From: MED-G20 sp038108155
GTDB taxonomy: Bacteria; Bacteroidota; Bacteroidia; Flavobacteriales_D; Parvicellaceae
NCBI GenBank assembly: GCA_038108155.1
Contig: JAYNHP010000003.1
Coordinates: forward strand, 1 to 64,000
DNA: 64,000 nt
Direction of reading: 5' to 3'
Part shown: in pieces, positions 1 to 8,805 of the stretch
Numbering within the stretch: position 1 is the stretch's first letter
How the letters are laid out: each line of letters begins with the position of its first letter
The notes under the pieces: generated by a model
What the model was told of the DNA's origin: nothing
Seen by the model: only the letters and a program-made list of their open reading frames with translations
The model's database searches: none
Translations under genes and position numbers: made by a program

Positions 1-458
1 ACACCATGTTTTTTTAAAAACTCCTTCTCCAATGGAAGTATTACATACAATTTATATACATATTTTTTTATGGCCTCTACTCTATTTTATTTCCATGCCC
101 AAACCTGAGGAGCTATATAGTATAAAACAGGAAAAGAATACTGGGAAAAGTATTTCGCTATTCTCATATTAAAACCTGGAAAGTCTATGAGAATGAGTGC
201 GTCTGGACTGAACGCTTTAATATCTTGTTTGCAAAAAGAAATATTTTTTAAAATGGTTGCTAAATTTCTAATCACTTCCAAAAATCCCATATAATTATGG
301 TCTTTATAATGCTTCACTAGATCTACACCTTGTTCTTTCATTAAATCACCACCCCATGCTCTGATATTTGCCTTAGAATCTTTTAGTTTAAGCTCTTTTA
401 CTAAATTAGAACCGTATAAATCCCCAGAAGCTTCCCCAGCAATGATGTAATACTTCAT
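1..458 (-). pseudogene. lpxB: Lipid-A-disaccharide synthase, interrupted by an in-frame stop; 3' end outside window
   Basis: LpxB joins UDP-2,3-diacylglucosamine to lipid X to make the lipid A disaccharide, at the inner face of the inner membrane. The N-terminus shows the family's AGEASGD start and, near residue 118, the conserved APQVWAWK segment. Directly after that lysine comes TAA (bases 87-89). The same frame then continues without a shift as NRVEAIKKYVYKLYVILPLE, which is the expected continuation of LpxB, and runs off the left edge. So one codon is a stop where the family usually has a charged or polar residue. This is a real nonsense mutation, a sequencing error, or a read-through codon. 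The order surE, small membrane protein, lpxB is the usual one in Flavobacteria, which supports the identity. A lipid A-type acyltransferase gene is intact at 24.3 kb. Confidence 0.88.
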
Positions 459-461
459 AAA

Positions 462-803
462 TTAATAAATGAAAAGAACTGAAACAGCAGCAAGTAGCAA
501 AGTAATAAATACCAACCCTGTGGAAAAACGATCCAGCTTATTTTTAAAGAAAGAAAAATAAAATGCCAACATATTGGACAGCAAACAAAACATTACAGTG
601 CTCTGTCTAGTATCTTGGTAGATTAACTTTAAATCATTCACATGAAGCAAATCGTGGTTTTGACTAAATATTTGCCAAAAAGTAGAAAAAGACATATTTC
701 CCCCCTTAGCAAGAAATCCAATAAAAAAACCCAATACAGGAAGAGTTAATCCAGCAATTATTCCATATTTAATTTTATTAATCTTATTTTTCCAATTAGC
801 CAT
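462..803 (-). CDS. Small hypothetical inner-membrane protein between surE and lpxB
   Basis: A 113-residue protein with about three hydrophobic segments (roughly residues 13-33, 68-86 and 93-113) and a lysine-rich N-terminus, so probably an inner-membrane protein. I recognise no enzymatic motif. I chose the ATG at 803 because it overlaps the surE stop by one base (TAATG), a typical coupled start. An ATG four codons upstream (815) is also possible. It ends three bases before the lpxB start, so surE, this gene and lpxB form one operon. A membrane protein at this position recurs in Flavobacteria; its job is unknown to me. Confidence 0.75.
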   Translation of the reverse strand: MANWKNKINKIKYGIIAGLTLPVLGFFIGFLAKGGNMSFSTFWQIFSQNHDLLHVNDLKLIYQDTRQSTVMFCLLSNMLAFYFSFFKNKLDRFSTGLVFITLLLAAVSVLFIY

Positions 804-1567
804 TATAATTTCCATTTTTTAAGTTCTTCTACAGAGTTATGACAAGTTAGGTCGTACTGTGTTGGAACTATAGTTACATAATTGTTCTCTAAATAATTAA
901 TATCTGTGTCAAGAGCTGGTTCTCTAGACCCGAAGGAACCAGTTAGCCAGTAGTAATCTTTACCTAATGGATCTTTCCTATGGTCAAAAGTATCGTCCCA
1001 AAATGCTTTACCTTGTCTACAAGCTTTTATTCCTTTAATTTCATCTTCTTTGACATTGGGAATATTCACGTTTAAACAAGTTCCTAACTTTAAACCTTCG
1101 TTAATTACTTTATTTGAAATTAAACGAACTACTTTCATCGAATAATCAAAATCTGCATCTTCACTGTAATCAGTTAATGAATAGCCGACACTTGGAATAC
1201 CAGCTAAAGCACCCTCAATTGCTGCAGACATTGTTCCAGAATATAAGATATTTGTACTTACATTAGAACCATGGTTAATTCCCGACAAAATCAAATCTGG
1301 TTTTTCTCCTTTTAATAAAAATAAACCCATTTTTACACAGTCAACAGGGGTTCCAGTACAAGAGTAGGCATTGACAGAACTAAAGAGATCTATTTTATTA
1401 CATCTTACAGGTTTATTAACAGAAATAGCATGACCCATTCCAGATTGTGGTCTGTCAGGTGCAACCAATATAATACGTCCTAAATCCTTTACAGAATCAA
1501 CAAGGGACTTTATACCCTTAGATTGGTATCCATCGTCGTTGGTAATTAAAATTAATGGCTTAGACAT
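803..1567 (-). CDS. surE: 5'/3'-nucleotidase SurE
   Basis: SurE is a metal-dependent phosphatase acting on nucleoside 5'- and 3'-monophosphates, linked in other bacteria to stationary-phase survival. All hallmark motifs are present: the N-terminal ITNDDG with metal-binding Asp11-Asp12, Ser42 in QSGMGHA, the CTGTPVDCV segment near 70, SGINHGSN with Asn98, and YSGTMSAAIEGA near 109-120. The 254-residue length is normal. It is the first gene of a tight minus-strand operon leading into a membrane protein and lpxB. No exact -7 box lies next to its start. Confidence 0.96.
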   Translation of the reverse strand: MSKPLILITNDDGYQSKGIKSLVDSVKDLGRIILVAPDRPQSGMGHAISVNKPVRCNKIDLFSSVNAYSCTGTPVDCVKMGLFLLKGEKPDLILSGINHGSNVSTNILYSGTMSAAIEGALAGIPSVGYSLTDYSEDADFDYSMKVVRLISNKVINEGLKLGTCLNVNIPNVKEDEIKGIKACRQGKAFWDDTFDHRKDPLGKDYYWLTGSFGSREPALDTDINYLENNYVTIVPTQYDLTCHNSVEELKKWKL

Positions 1568-1612
1568 TAAGCTAAGTTAAGGATAATTAAATTTTTGGCA
1601 TTAACTTTGAAG

Positions 1613-1620
1613 TATGTTTG
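1613..1620 (+). promoter_or_regulatory. Predicted -7 box TATGTTTG for the DUF4139 gene
   Basis: Exact match to the Bacteroidota -7 element TAnnTTTG, 13 bases before the ATG at 1634. A TTTG lies 15 bases upstream. It argues against the TTG start at 1595, because that start would lie upstream of the promoter. Confidence 0.6.
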
Positions 1621-1633
1621 CAAAAAATATATA

Positions 1634-3241
1634 ATGATTAAAAAACTATCAATAATATGTTCTTCTTTTTTGACATTAACTTCCTTTAGTTTCAAGGCTC
1701 AAAATCTAACCAATTATATTTCTCAAAGTTCTGAAATTAAAAATATTACCATTCACAACGTGGGCGCACATATTGAAAGAAAAGGAAATGCTCCTATTAA
1801 ATTAGGTTCTAATCATTTGATAATAACCAATCTATCTCCTAGCTTAATCAACGAATCTATTCAGTTTGTAATGAAATCCAACAATATTATTGTTAATTCT
1901 GTTTCAAAAAAAATGAACTTTCTCAGTAAGGAATCTATGGGGAATAAAGAATTAGATTTCTTAAAAGATAGTTTAGGTAATATAAAAGAGCAAAAGAGAA
2001 TAAAGGAAATCAATCTTGCAGTTTTTCTTGAAGAAAAAGATTTATTCAATGAAAATAAGTCTGTTTTAAAAACCACAAGAGAATTTATAGTAGATGATTT
2101 AATGGATTTGTCTGAGTATTTCAAAAAAAGTATTTCTAGAATTCAATCAGATATTTCTTACACTAAAAAAGAAATAGACTCCTTATCTTTAATTGAAGAA
2201 AAAATAAAACAACAAATTAATTCTATTATTAAAAATACTAGAAACCAATCTGCAAATATAATAGTCCAATTAACCTGTACTAAAGCTGGAAATTACGATT
2301 ATGAGCTAAGTTATAATTCCAATAAAGCCGGATGGTCTCCTAGCTACGATATAAGATCTAAAGGAATAAACTCTCCAATAGATTTAACCTACAAAGCAAA
2401 AATATTCCAAAACACCAACGAAACTTGGTCCAATGTCCAACTTTCTCTTTCAACTGGAAAATTAAATAAATCCAACAAAGCTCCATCTTTTCAAACTCAA
2501 TATGTCAATACATACAATACCAACAATAAAAGAGCTAAAACAATGGTAAATTACTCAGCCAATGCAATGGATAGTGAAGATGAAATTCAAGAGTCTACTT
2601 CTTCCTCAGAATTTACTAATGTTGATTATAGTGGAACTCAAATAATTTATAATATAGCACTTCCCTATTCTATCCCATCTCAAACTGAACCAATTTTTAT
2701 AGAAATTCAAAAATTCAGTATGGAGGCTAAATACGATTACTATTGTTATCCAAAGCTAGATAAAGATGTTTTCTTAATGTGTCACTTTGAATCTATTGGA
2801 AATAAGAATTTACTGCCTGGAAATGGTCAAGTTTATTTTGAAGGTAAATCTGTAGGAAAAACTTTTTTAGACCCCTACTCCACTAAAAAAATCAATGATT
2901 TATCTTTGAGTAGAGATGTTTCTATAATTTGTGAAAGAACTTTAGAGAAAAAGTTTAGTTCAGAAACAAAAGTTGGAGACAACATAAGATTTGAGAAAAC
3001 CTACAAGCTTTCTTTAAAAAATAACAAAGACCATTTAGTTTCAATTATACTAGTAGATCAAATTCCAAAGTCTACCAAAAAATCTATTGATATTCAACTA
3101 TTGGAGAGCTCTGAAGCAATATTTGATAAGAAAAATGGGAAATTGAAATGGAATATTCAATTAAGTCCAAAAGAAGTTGTTGAGAAAAAATTTACTTTCA
3201 CAGTTAAACATCCATCTGAAAGCAAAGTATCTGGATTTTAA
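1634..3241 (+). CDS. Secreted DUF4139 (mucoidy inhibitor A-like) protein
   Basis: A 535-residue exported protein. Residues 1-22 form a signal peptide ending in SFKAQ. There is an N-terminal beta domain of the DUF4140 type, then a long charged coiled-coil stretch (about residues 85-205). The C-terminal DUF4139 beta domain follows, recognised by the AGWSPSYDIR segment near 235 and a WSNVQLSLSTG segment shortly after. The family was named from a gene reported to suppress mucoidy; its biochemistry is not settled. The start is ATG 1634, giving a clean signal peptide; a TTG at 1595 would add 13 implausible residues. Its 3' end is five bases from the convergent phosphohexomutase gene. Confidence 0.85.
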   Translation: MIKKLSIICSSFLTLTSFSFKAQNLTNYISQSSEIKNITIHNVGAHIERKGNAPIKLGSNHLIITNLSPSLINESIQFVMKSNNIIVNSVSKKMNFLSKESMGNKELDFLKDSLGNIKEQKRIKEINLAVFLEEKDLFNENKSVLKTTREFIVDDLMDLSEYFKKSISRIQSDISYTKKEIDSLSLIEEKIKQQINSIIKNTRNQSANIIVQLTCTKAGNYDYELSYNSNKAGWSPSYDIRSKGINSPIDLTYKAKIFQNTNETWSNVQLSLSTGKLNKSNKAPSFQTQYVNTYNTNNKRAKTMVNYSANAMDSEDEIQESTSSSEFTNVDYSGTQIIYNIALPYSIPSQTEPIFIEIQKFSMEAKYDYYCYPKLDKDVFLMCHFESIGNKNLLPGNGQVYFEGKSVGKTFLDPYSTKKINDLSLSRDVSIICERTLEKKFSSETKVGDNIRFEKTYKLSLKNNKDHLVSIILVDQIPKSTKKSIDIQLLESSEAIFDKKNGKLKWNIQLSPKEVVEKKFTFTVKHPSESKVSGF

Positions 3242-3246
3242 TGATA

Positions 3247-4653
3247 TTAAACCCCAATTTCTTTCTTACAAGCAGATAGTATATCCTTTGCGCCTTTTAG
3301 GTCCTTAGATTCCGCATAGCACCTTAACACTGGCTCTGTTCCAGAAGGTCTTATCATTAACCACTCGTCGTTGCTTAAAATAAATTTAAAACCATCTGTC
3401 TTGTCTATACTTTGTACAGTATAATTTCCAAAAGACTTAAACTGATTTTTATTGCATTTATTTACAATGGCATTTTTTACTTTTTCGTCAATATGAAGAT
3501 CATCTCGCCAATATTTAAATGCTCCTACTAGAACGTAAACTTCTTCAATAAGTTCTTCTAAAGTTTTACCTGATTTAGCCATATATTCAAATAAAACAAG
3601 TCCCATCCAAATACCATCTCTTTCTGGAATATGTCCCTTTATAGCGATTCCTCCGGATTCTTCTCCTCCAATTAAAACATCTTCTTTTATCATCTGTTGA
3701 GCTATATATTTGAAGCCAACTTTAACAGTATCATGTGGCAATCCTAATATTTCTGCCAACCTAACTACTCTAGGAGTTGTAGAAGCAGCAACTACCACCT
3801 TACCCTTTAAATTTTTAGATTTATTTAAATATAGTAGCAGCAATAAAATAATATGATGTGAATCTACAAACTCACCTTTGGAGTTATAAAGACCTATTCT
3901 GTCTGCATCTCCATCTGTTGCAAGACCAGCAGCAATATTTCCTTTTTCTTTAATTAAATTAGAAAATTCCGTTAAGTTTTTAGCGATAGGCTCAGGAGCC
4001 TGGCCCATAAAAGAAGGATTTTCATCACAATGTAAAAAAGTCATTTCAGGAAATAACTTTTTCATTACATTTTGACCTGCACCATACATAGCATCGTAAG
4101 CAAAATTTAATCCAGAATTTTTAATAGTCTCTAAATCAAAAGAAGATTCTATTCGATCTAAATACATCTGCTCTAAATCAACTATTTCAATATTATTTTT
4201 TTCTATCTGCTTATCAATATCAATCTGATTGAGGTAAATTTTATCTTCAGATGGAATCAAACTTTCCACTTCATTAACTTTATCTGTAGATAGAGGACCA
4301 CCAAAATGACCCTTGAGCTTGTATCCATTATAATCTGGTGGATTATGACTAGCAGTAATTACAACTCCTAATGAAGCTTTTAATTCTTTAACACCTAAAG
4401 AAATCATAGGAGTAGAAATAAATGTTTTTGCCATATGCACTTTTATTCCCTTAGAAATAAATACTTTAACAGCTGTTTCTACAAATAATTTTCCACCAAA
4501 TCTACAATCATGTCCAATAACAATAGAAGGTTTCTTAAAGTTTTTCAATGTCCATTCAGCAGTCGCATACGCTACCCTAGAAACATTTTCGACTGTAAAG
4601 TCTTTTGCAATTATTGCTCTCCAACCATCTGTACCAAATTTTATATCTGACAT
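3247..4653 (-). CDS. Phosphoglucomutase/phosphomannomutase family protein
   Basis: An alpha-D-phosphohexomutase that moves phosphate between C1 and C6 of a hexose, feeding sugar-nucleotide and glycogen/LPS pathways. Motifs in order: FGTDGWR at the N-terminus; the phosphoserine loop TASHNPPDYNGYK with catalytic Ser102; the magnesium loop DGDADR (Asp247, Asp249, Asp251); the sugar-binding GEESGG; and the phosphate-binding RPSGTEP near the C-terminus. At 468 residues it is a typical four-domain member of the PgcA-like group common in Bacteroidota. Whether glucose or mannose is the main substrate cannot be told from sequence. It appears monocistronic, with its own -7 box 16 bases upstream. Confidence 0.92.
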   Translation of the reverse strand: MSDIKFGTDGWRAIIAKDFTVENVSRVAYATAEWTLKNFKKPSIVIGHDCRFGGKLFVETAVKVFISKGIKVHMAKTFISTPMISLGVKELKASLGVVITASHNPPDYNGYKLKGHFGGPLSTDKVNEVESLIPSEDKIYLNQIDIDKQIEKNNIEIVDLEQMYLDRIESSFDLETIKNSGLNFAYDAMYGAGQNVMKKLFPEMTFLHCDENPSFMGQAPEPIAKNLTEFSNLIKEKGNIAAGLATDGDADRIGLYNSKGEFVDSHHIILLLLLYLNKSKNLKGKVVVAASTTPRVVRLAEILGLPHDTVKVGFKYIAQQMIKEDVLIGGEESGGIAIKGHIPERDGIWMGLVLFEYMAKSGKTLEELIEEVYVLVGAFKYWRDDLHIDEKVKNAIVNKCNKNQFKSFGNYTVQSIDKTDGFKFILSNDEWLMIRPSGTEPVLRCYAESKDLKGAKDILSACKKEIGV

Positions 4654-4669
4654 TTCTTTCTATTTACCA

Positions 4670-4677
4670 CAAAAGTA
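4670..4677 (-). promoter_or_regulatory. Predicted -7 box TACTTTTG for the phosphohexomutase gene
   Basis: Exact TAnnTTTG match on the minus strand, 16 bases before the ATG at 4653. The same octamer stands 17 bases before valS. Confidence 0.55.
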
Positions 4678-4762
4678 AAAAAACAAATAACTTAGATATT
4701 ATATTTATAAAGTTGAACAATGTTTTTTTTTATAAATCTATATTTCAGTAATTAAAGACTTA

Positions 4763-4770
4763 TATATTTG
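4763..4770 (+). promoter_or_regulatory. Predicted -7 box TATATTTG for trkA-trkH
   Basis: Exact TAnnTTTG match 17 bases before the trkA ATG, in the 134-base divergent gap. No clear -33 TTG is visible at the expected distance. Confidence 0.55.
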
Positions 4771-4787
4771 CTTATAAATTATTTCCT

Positions 4788-6128
4788 ATGAAGATTATTA
4801 TTGCTGGAGCAGGTGACCTTGGATCACATCTTGCTAAATTGTTGTCTTCAGAATCTCACGATATATATCTACTTGATCAGAACGAAGAAAGGTTAAATAC
4901 TATTTCTTCTCAAATTGATGTCTTTACAATTGCAGGTGATGCAAAATCAGTAGAGATAATGGAACAAAAGCTAATAAGTTCTTGCGATTTGTTAATTGCA
5001 GTTACTTCAAGTGAAGAAACCAATATGCTAATATGTATTTTAGGAAAAAAACTAGGAGCGAAACGAACCATTGCGAGAATTAACGATGTAAATATAATTA
5101 AAGAGAACAAAGAGCATTTTTATAATGAACTCGGGATAGATACTCTAATTTCTCCTACCTATCTTGCAACTCTTGAAATTCAAAGATTGGTAAACCAATC
5201 TGCTTTTACTGATGATATAGAATTTGACAATGGTAAGCTTACTGTATTTGGAATATCATTATCAGAAACTTCTAGTCTTATTAATAAAACAGTAAGAGAA
5301 AGTGCAGATTTAAATCCAAATTTAAGTTTTAAGCCATTAGCACTTCATAGAGATAATCTTACTCTAATTGTAAATGGTGAAACAGTATTAAAAGAAAATG
5401 ACATTGTATACTTTATATCTTTAAAAGATTCTATTCCTAATATTATTAAACTTTGTGGTAAAAACAATTTTAAAATTAAAGATGTAATGATTATTGGTGG
5501 TAGTAGAATTGGTATTAACTCCGCAGAACTTTTAGAAAATGATTTCAGAGTAACACTTGTAGAAAAAGACAAAGCTACATGTGAGCAAATGGCAAATACT
5601 CTTAAAAAAACCTTGATTATCAACATTGATGGACACGATGTTAAAATGCTTGAAGAAGAAGGATTAACAGAAATTGACGCACTTATTTCTGTAACAGCCG
5701 ATTCAGAGATGAATATAATGACTTCCCTAGTTGGTAAAAGTCATGGCATTAAAAAGACAATTGCAAGAATTGAAAACTTTGATTACATCAACCTATCTCA
5801 ATCTATAGGAATAGATACTCTGATAAATAAAAAGATAATAGCAGCAGATAACATATTTAAATTTGTTAGAAAAGGAAATGTTTCTCTTGTGGCTAACCTT
5901 CATGGAACAGATGCTGAAATTATAGAATTTGTAGTAAAAGAAGGTTCTAAAATTACCAAAAGCCCAATTAATAAATTGAAGTTTCCTAACTCATCCAAAA
6001 TAGCTGGCGTTATTAGAAATGGTATTCCAATAATTCCTTTCGGGGATTTTCATTTGAAAGAAAACGACAAAACCATAGTATTTTCATTAACTGAATCTAT
6101 CCAAAAAATTGAAAAATTTTTCCAATAA
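4788..6128 (+). CDS. trkA: Trk potassium uptake regulator TrkA
   Basis: TrkA is the cytoplasmic NAD(H)/nucleotide-binding gating ring of the Trk potassium uptake system. The 446 residues hold two RCK halves. The first has a Rossmann nucleotide-binding motif GAGDLG at residues 7-12 with the acidic strand end LLDQN. The second begins near residue 228 (IIGGSRIG). Each half is followed by a TrkA-C type domain; the last one (about 365-446) ends in a segment typical of the family. It overlaps the downstream trkH by 20 bases, so the pair is translated from one message. Confidence 0.95.
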   Translation: MKIIIAGAGDLGSHLAKLLSSESHDIYLLDQNEERLNTISSQIDVFTIAGDAKSVEIMEQKLISSCDLLIAVTSSEETNMLICILGKKLGAKRTIARINDVNIIKENKEHFYNELGIDTLISPTYLATLEIQRLVNQSAFTDDIEFDNGKLTVFGISLSETSSLINKTVRESADLNPNLSFKPLALHRDNLTLIVNGETVLKENDIVYFISLKDSIPNIIKLCGKNNFKIKDVMIIGGSRIGINSAELLENDFRVTLVEKDKATCEQMANTLKKTLIINIDGHDVKMLEEEGLTEIDALISVTADSEMNIMTSLVGKSHGIKKTIARIENFDYINLSQSIGIDTLINKKIIAADNIFKFVRKGNVSLVANLHGTDAEIIEFVVKEGSKITKSPINKLKFPNSSKIAGVIRNGIPIIPFGDFHLKENDKTIVFSLTESIQKIEKFFQ

Positions 6129-7599
6129 AAGCATAGGATTATTCAATAAATCTGTAATAATTTATGTTATAGGTACTCTTACCTTGCTCAATGGTTTTCT
6201 AATGCTTAGTTGTATCCCATTTTCATTAGTTTATGACTTTAGTCAAGAGTTACATTGGGATTTTTTATTGTGCGGAGCAATTACCATTTTTTCTGGTTTT
6301 TTTATGAGGTGGTTCACTAAAAAACATAAAAATTCTGAAATCAAAAAGCGTGACGGATACTTAATTGTAGTTGGAGGTTGGCTATTTATGACTCTATTTG
6401 GATCTCTCCCCTATTTAATATCAGGAAGTATTCCAGACTTGACCAATGCTTTTTTTGAAACAATGTCTGGTTTTACCACTACAGGCTCCACCATATTAGA
6501 CGATATAGAATCTTTACCAAAAAGTATTCTTTTTTGGAGAAGCATGACCCAGTGGATTGGAGGAATGGGGATAATTGTTTTAACTATTGCTATTTTACCA
6601 CTTTTAGGTATTGGAGGTATGGAATTATTTATAGCTGAAGCACCTGGTCCAACCAAAGACAAAATCCATCCTAGAATCAAGGAAACAGCCAAAAGACTTT
6701 GGATTATCTATTTTGGGTTAACGATTTTAGAAACTGTTATCCTAATGGTTATTGGATTAGATTTTTTTGATGCTTTAAATCATTCATTAACTACTACTTC
6801 AACTGGTGGTTTTTCCACCAAACAAGCTTCTATTGCAGCTTTTCAAAATCCATGGGTAGAAGCGGTTATTGTAATTTTTATGCTTTTGGCAGGTACGAAC
6901 TTTACTTTAATTTATTTTGGATTAAAAATGAGATTTAATAAAATTCTTAAAAATGATGAATTTAAATGGTATATAACTTCCATTTTTCTTGTTGTAATCA
7001 CCCTCACTTTATACCATTCTTATTCCCATGAGATTACCTTATCTAAATCCTTTAGAGAGATATGCTTTCAAGTAGTTTCTATAATTACTACTACTGGTTA
7101 CTCTACTGCCGATTATACCATATGGGGTTCTTTTATGTCATTTATTTTCTTTTTGTTTCTATTCTCAGGAGCTTCTGCAGGAAGTACAAGTGGAGGAATA
7201 AAAATTGTAAGAATAATTTTACTAATTAAAAATGGATTACTTGAATTTAAAAGAAGATTACATCCAAAAGCAGTGATTCCAGTAATTCTAAATGGTTCTT
7301 CTATTTCTAACCAAATAACTTATAACCTTCTTGCATTTATCTTTTTATACCTTTTTGTTTTTGTAGTAGGCTCTATTTTTCTTGCTGCCTTAGGAATAGA
7401 TATTATTACCTCAATAAGTGCTGTTGCTTCTGCAGTTGGAAATGTTGGTCCTGGAATTGGTAAAGTTGGTCCCTCCTTTTCATTCAATGATATTCCTAAT
7501 ATAGGAAAATGGATTTTATCCTTATTAATGTTAATGGGGAGATTGGAATTATTTACAGTTTGTCTATTATTTACCCCTTATTTTTGGAAAAGAATTTAA
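6109..7599 (+). CDS. trkH: Trk potassium transporter subunit TrkH (TTG start)
   Basis: Integral membrane channel subunit of the Trk K+ uptake system, 496 residues with about ten to twelve hydrophobic segments. The four pore-loop selectivity-filter repeats are visible as TTTGST (near 124), TSTGGFS (near 234), TTTGYST (near 328) and VGNVGPG (near 447). The only start that keeps the first membrane helix is TTG at 6109; the next in-frame methionine, near residue 32, would cut that helix off. It therefore overlaps trkA by 20 bases. The gene ends one base before miaE, suggesting a three-gene transcript. Confidence 0.94.
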   Translation: MKNFSNKSIGLFNKSVIIYVIGTLTLLNGFLMLSCIPFSLVYDFSQELHWDFLLCGAITIFSGFFMRWFTKKHKNSEIKKRDGYLIVVGGWLFMTLFGSLPYLISGSIPDLTNAFFETMSGFTTTGSTILDDIESLPKSILFWRSMTQWIGGMGIIVLTIAILPLLGIGGMELFIAEAPGPTKDKIHPRIKETAKRLWIIYFGLTILETVILMVIGLDFFDALNHSLTTTSTGGFSTKQASIAAFQNPWVEAVIVIFMLLAGTNFTLIYFGLKMRFNKILKNDEFKWYITSIFLVVITLTLYHSYSHEITLSKSFREICFQVVSIITTTGYSTADYTIWGSFMSFIFFLFLFSGASAGSTSGGIKIVRIILLIKNGLLEFKRRLHPKAVIPVILNGSSISNQITYNLLAFIFLYLFVFVVGSIFLAALGIDIITSISAVASAVGNVGPGIGKVGPSFSFNDIPNIGKWILSLLMLMGRLELFTVCLLFTPYFWKRI

Positions 7600-7600
7600 A

Positions 7601-8179
7601 ATGGAATTAAAATTAAAATACGAAACTCCCATAGAATGGGCACAACAAGCAGTAACAGATATAGATTCGTTTCTTCAAGACCATGCAGATGCAGAAAGAA
7701 AAGTTGCAAATATGTGTTTGTCTCTAATTGCAAAATATCCAAACAGAACTGAAATAATTGATGAATTAATTCAAATATCTGTTGAAGAATTGTTACACTT
7801 TAAACAGGTTTACGAACTAATAAGATACAGAGGGAATGAACTAAACGGTGTATTTCAAAAAGATCCGTATATGAAAGGAATTATGCCAATTATTCGTTCA
7901 GGATCTGATGAACTTTTCATGGATAGACTTATAATTGCTTCAGTAGCTGAATTGAGAGGTTCTGAAAGATTTAAACTTATTGGTGAAGTTGTACAAGATC
8001 CTAAAATTTCAAAGTTTTATACCAACCTACATATTCAAGAGTTACTACATATAGATTCTTTTATTAAAATGGCTAAATGTTATTTTGACCACGATATAGT
8101 AGATCAGCGAACGGAAGAAATTCTAATTAAAGAAGCTGAAGTTTCAAAAAACCTCCCATGGCGATCAGCAATTCACTAA
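7601..8179 (+). CDS. miaE: tRNA-(ms2io6A)-hydroxylase MiaE
   Basis: MiaE is a non-haem diiron monooxygenase that hydroxylates the isopentenyl group of ms2i6A at tRNA position 37. The protein (192 residues) is all-helical and ferritin-like, with the metal ligands in the expected pattern: Glu in HADAERK near 32, the EELLHF motif near 67, the Glu of VAELRGSERF near 116, and a second HIQELLH near 147. It works on the product of MiaA (encoded at 50.4 kb) after methylthiolation. It sits one base after trkH, so it is probably co-transcribed although functionally unrelated. Confidence 0.92.
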   Translation: MELKLKYETPIEWAQQAVTDIDSFLQDHADAERKVANMCLSLIAKYPNRTEIIDELIQISVEELLHFKQVYELIRYRGNELNGVFQKDPYMKGIMPIIRSGSDELFMDRLIIASVAELRGSERFKLIGEVVQDPKISKFYTNLHIQELLHIDSFIKMAKCYFDHDIVDQRTEEILIKEAEVSKNLPWRSAIH

Positions 8180-8180
8180 C

Positions 8181-8188
8181 TAGATTTG
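8181..8188 (+). promoter_or_regulatory. Possible -7 box TAGATTTG for yqgE
   Basis: Exact TAnnTTTG match just after the miaE stop codon, 32 bases before the yqgE GTG start. That is farther than the other boxes in this window, so it is a weaker candidate. Confidence 0.35.
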
Positions 8189-8220
8189 ATATTTTATAGT
8201 TTTTAATTAAATTTATAGTA

Positions 8221-8805
8221 GTGGATATTTCATTTGCCAACATTAGTAAACTCAATAATTTAAAACCTCAAAAAGGTAGGCTTTTATTGGCTGAACCCTT
8301 TATGAACGATGACCACTTTTCAAGATCTGTTATTTACATGTGTGAACATGATAAAACAGGATCCTACGGATTTATTCTAAATAATAAACTAAATATTAAA
8401 TTAGACGAAATAATTCCTGATATAGAAATACCTAATATAAATGTATATTATGGAGGACCTGTTCATTCAAGTAATCTATTTTTTCTACATCAATTAGGAG
8501 ACATTATAGATAGTTCTGTTAAAATAAGTGATAATATTTGGACTTCAGGTGACTTCAATCAGATTATAGAGTTTATGAATATGGGTATTTTAGATATCAA
8601 CAAGATTAAATTCTTTCTTGGTTATGCAGGTTGGACTAAAAACCAACTAGAAACAGAATTTAATTCCAACTCATGGATTGCAATTGACTTAAAGAAAGAA
8701 AATATATTTTGTAAAAATGATGATCTTTGGAAAGAAATATTATCAAACAGAGGAGGAAAATTAAAAGCTATTGCCAATTTCCCTATTAACCCTGCCGATA
8801 ACTAG
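8221..8805 (+). CDS. YqgE/AlgH family protein (GTG start)
   Basis: A member of the UPF0301 family (YqgE/AlgH), a small cytoplasmic fold of unknown biochemical role; the AlgH name comes from alginate regulation in Pseudomonas. Family segments are clear: KGRLLLAEP near residue 19, the RSVIYMCEH strand near 36, GSYGFILNN near 48, YYGGPV near 77, and FLGYAGWTKNQLE near 137. The start is GTG at 8221; no in-frame ATG precedes the conserved core. Length 194 residues is slightly above the usual 180-190. The 3' end overlaps the convergent aminotransferase gene by 20 bases. Confidence 0.92.
   Translation: MDISFANISKLNNLKPQKGRLLLAEPFMNDDHFSRSVIYMCEHDKTGSYGFILNNKLNIKLDEIIPDIEIPNINVYYGGPVHSSNLFFLHQLGDIIDSSVKISDNIWTSGDFNQIIEFMNMGILDINKIKFFLGYAGWTKNQLETEFNSNSWIAIDLKKENIFCKNDDLWKEILSNRGGKLKAIANFPINPADN

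Noticed and set aside
1595..1633. N-terminal extension of the DUF4139 gene from a TTG at 1595
   Set aside because: The extension would start upstream of an exact -7 promoter box and place 13 residues before an otherwise perfect signal peptide.
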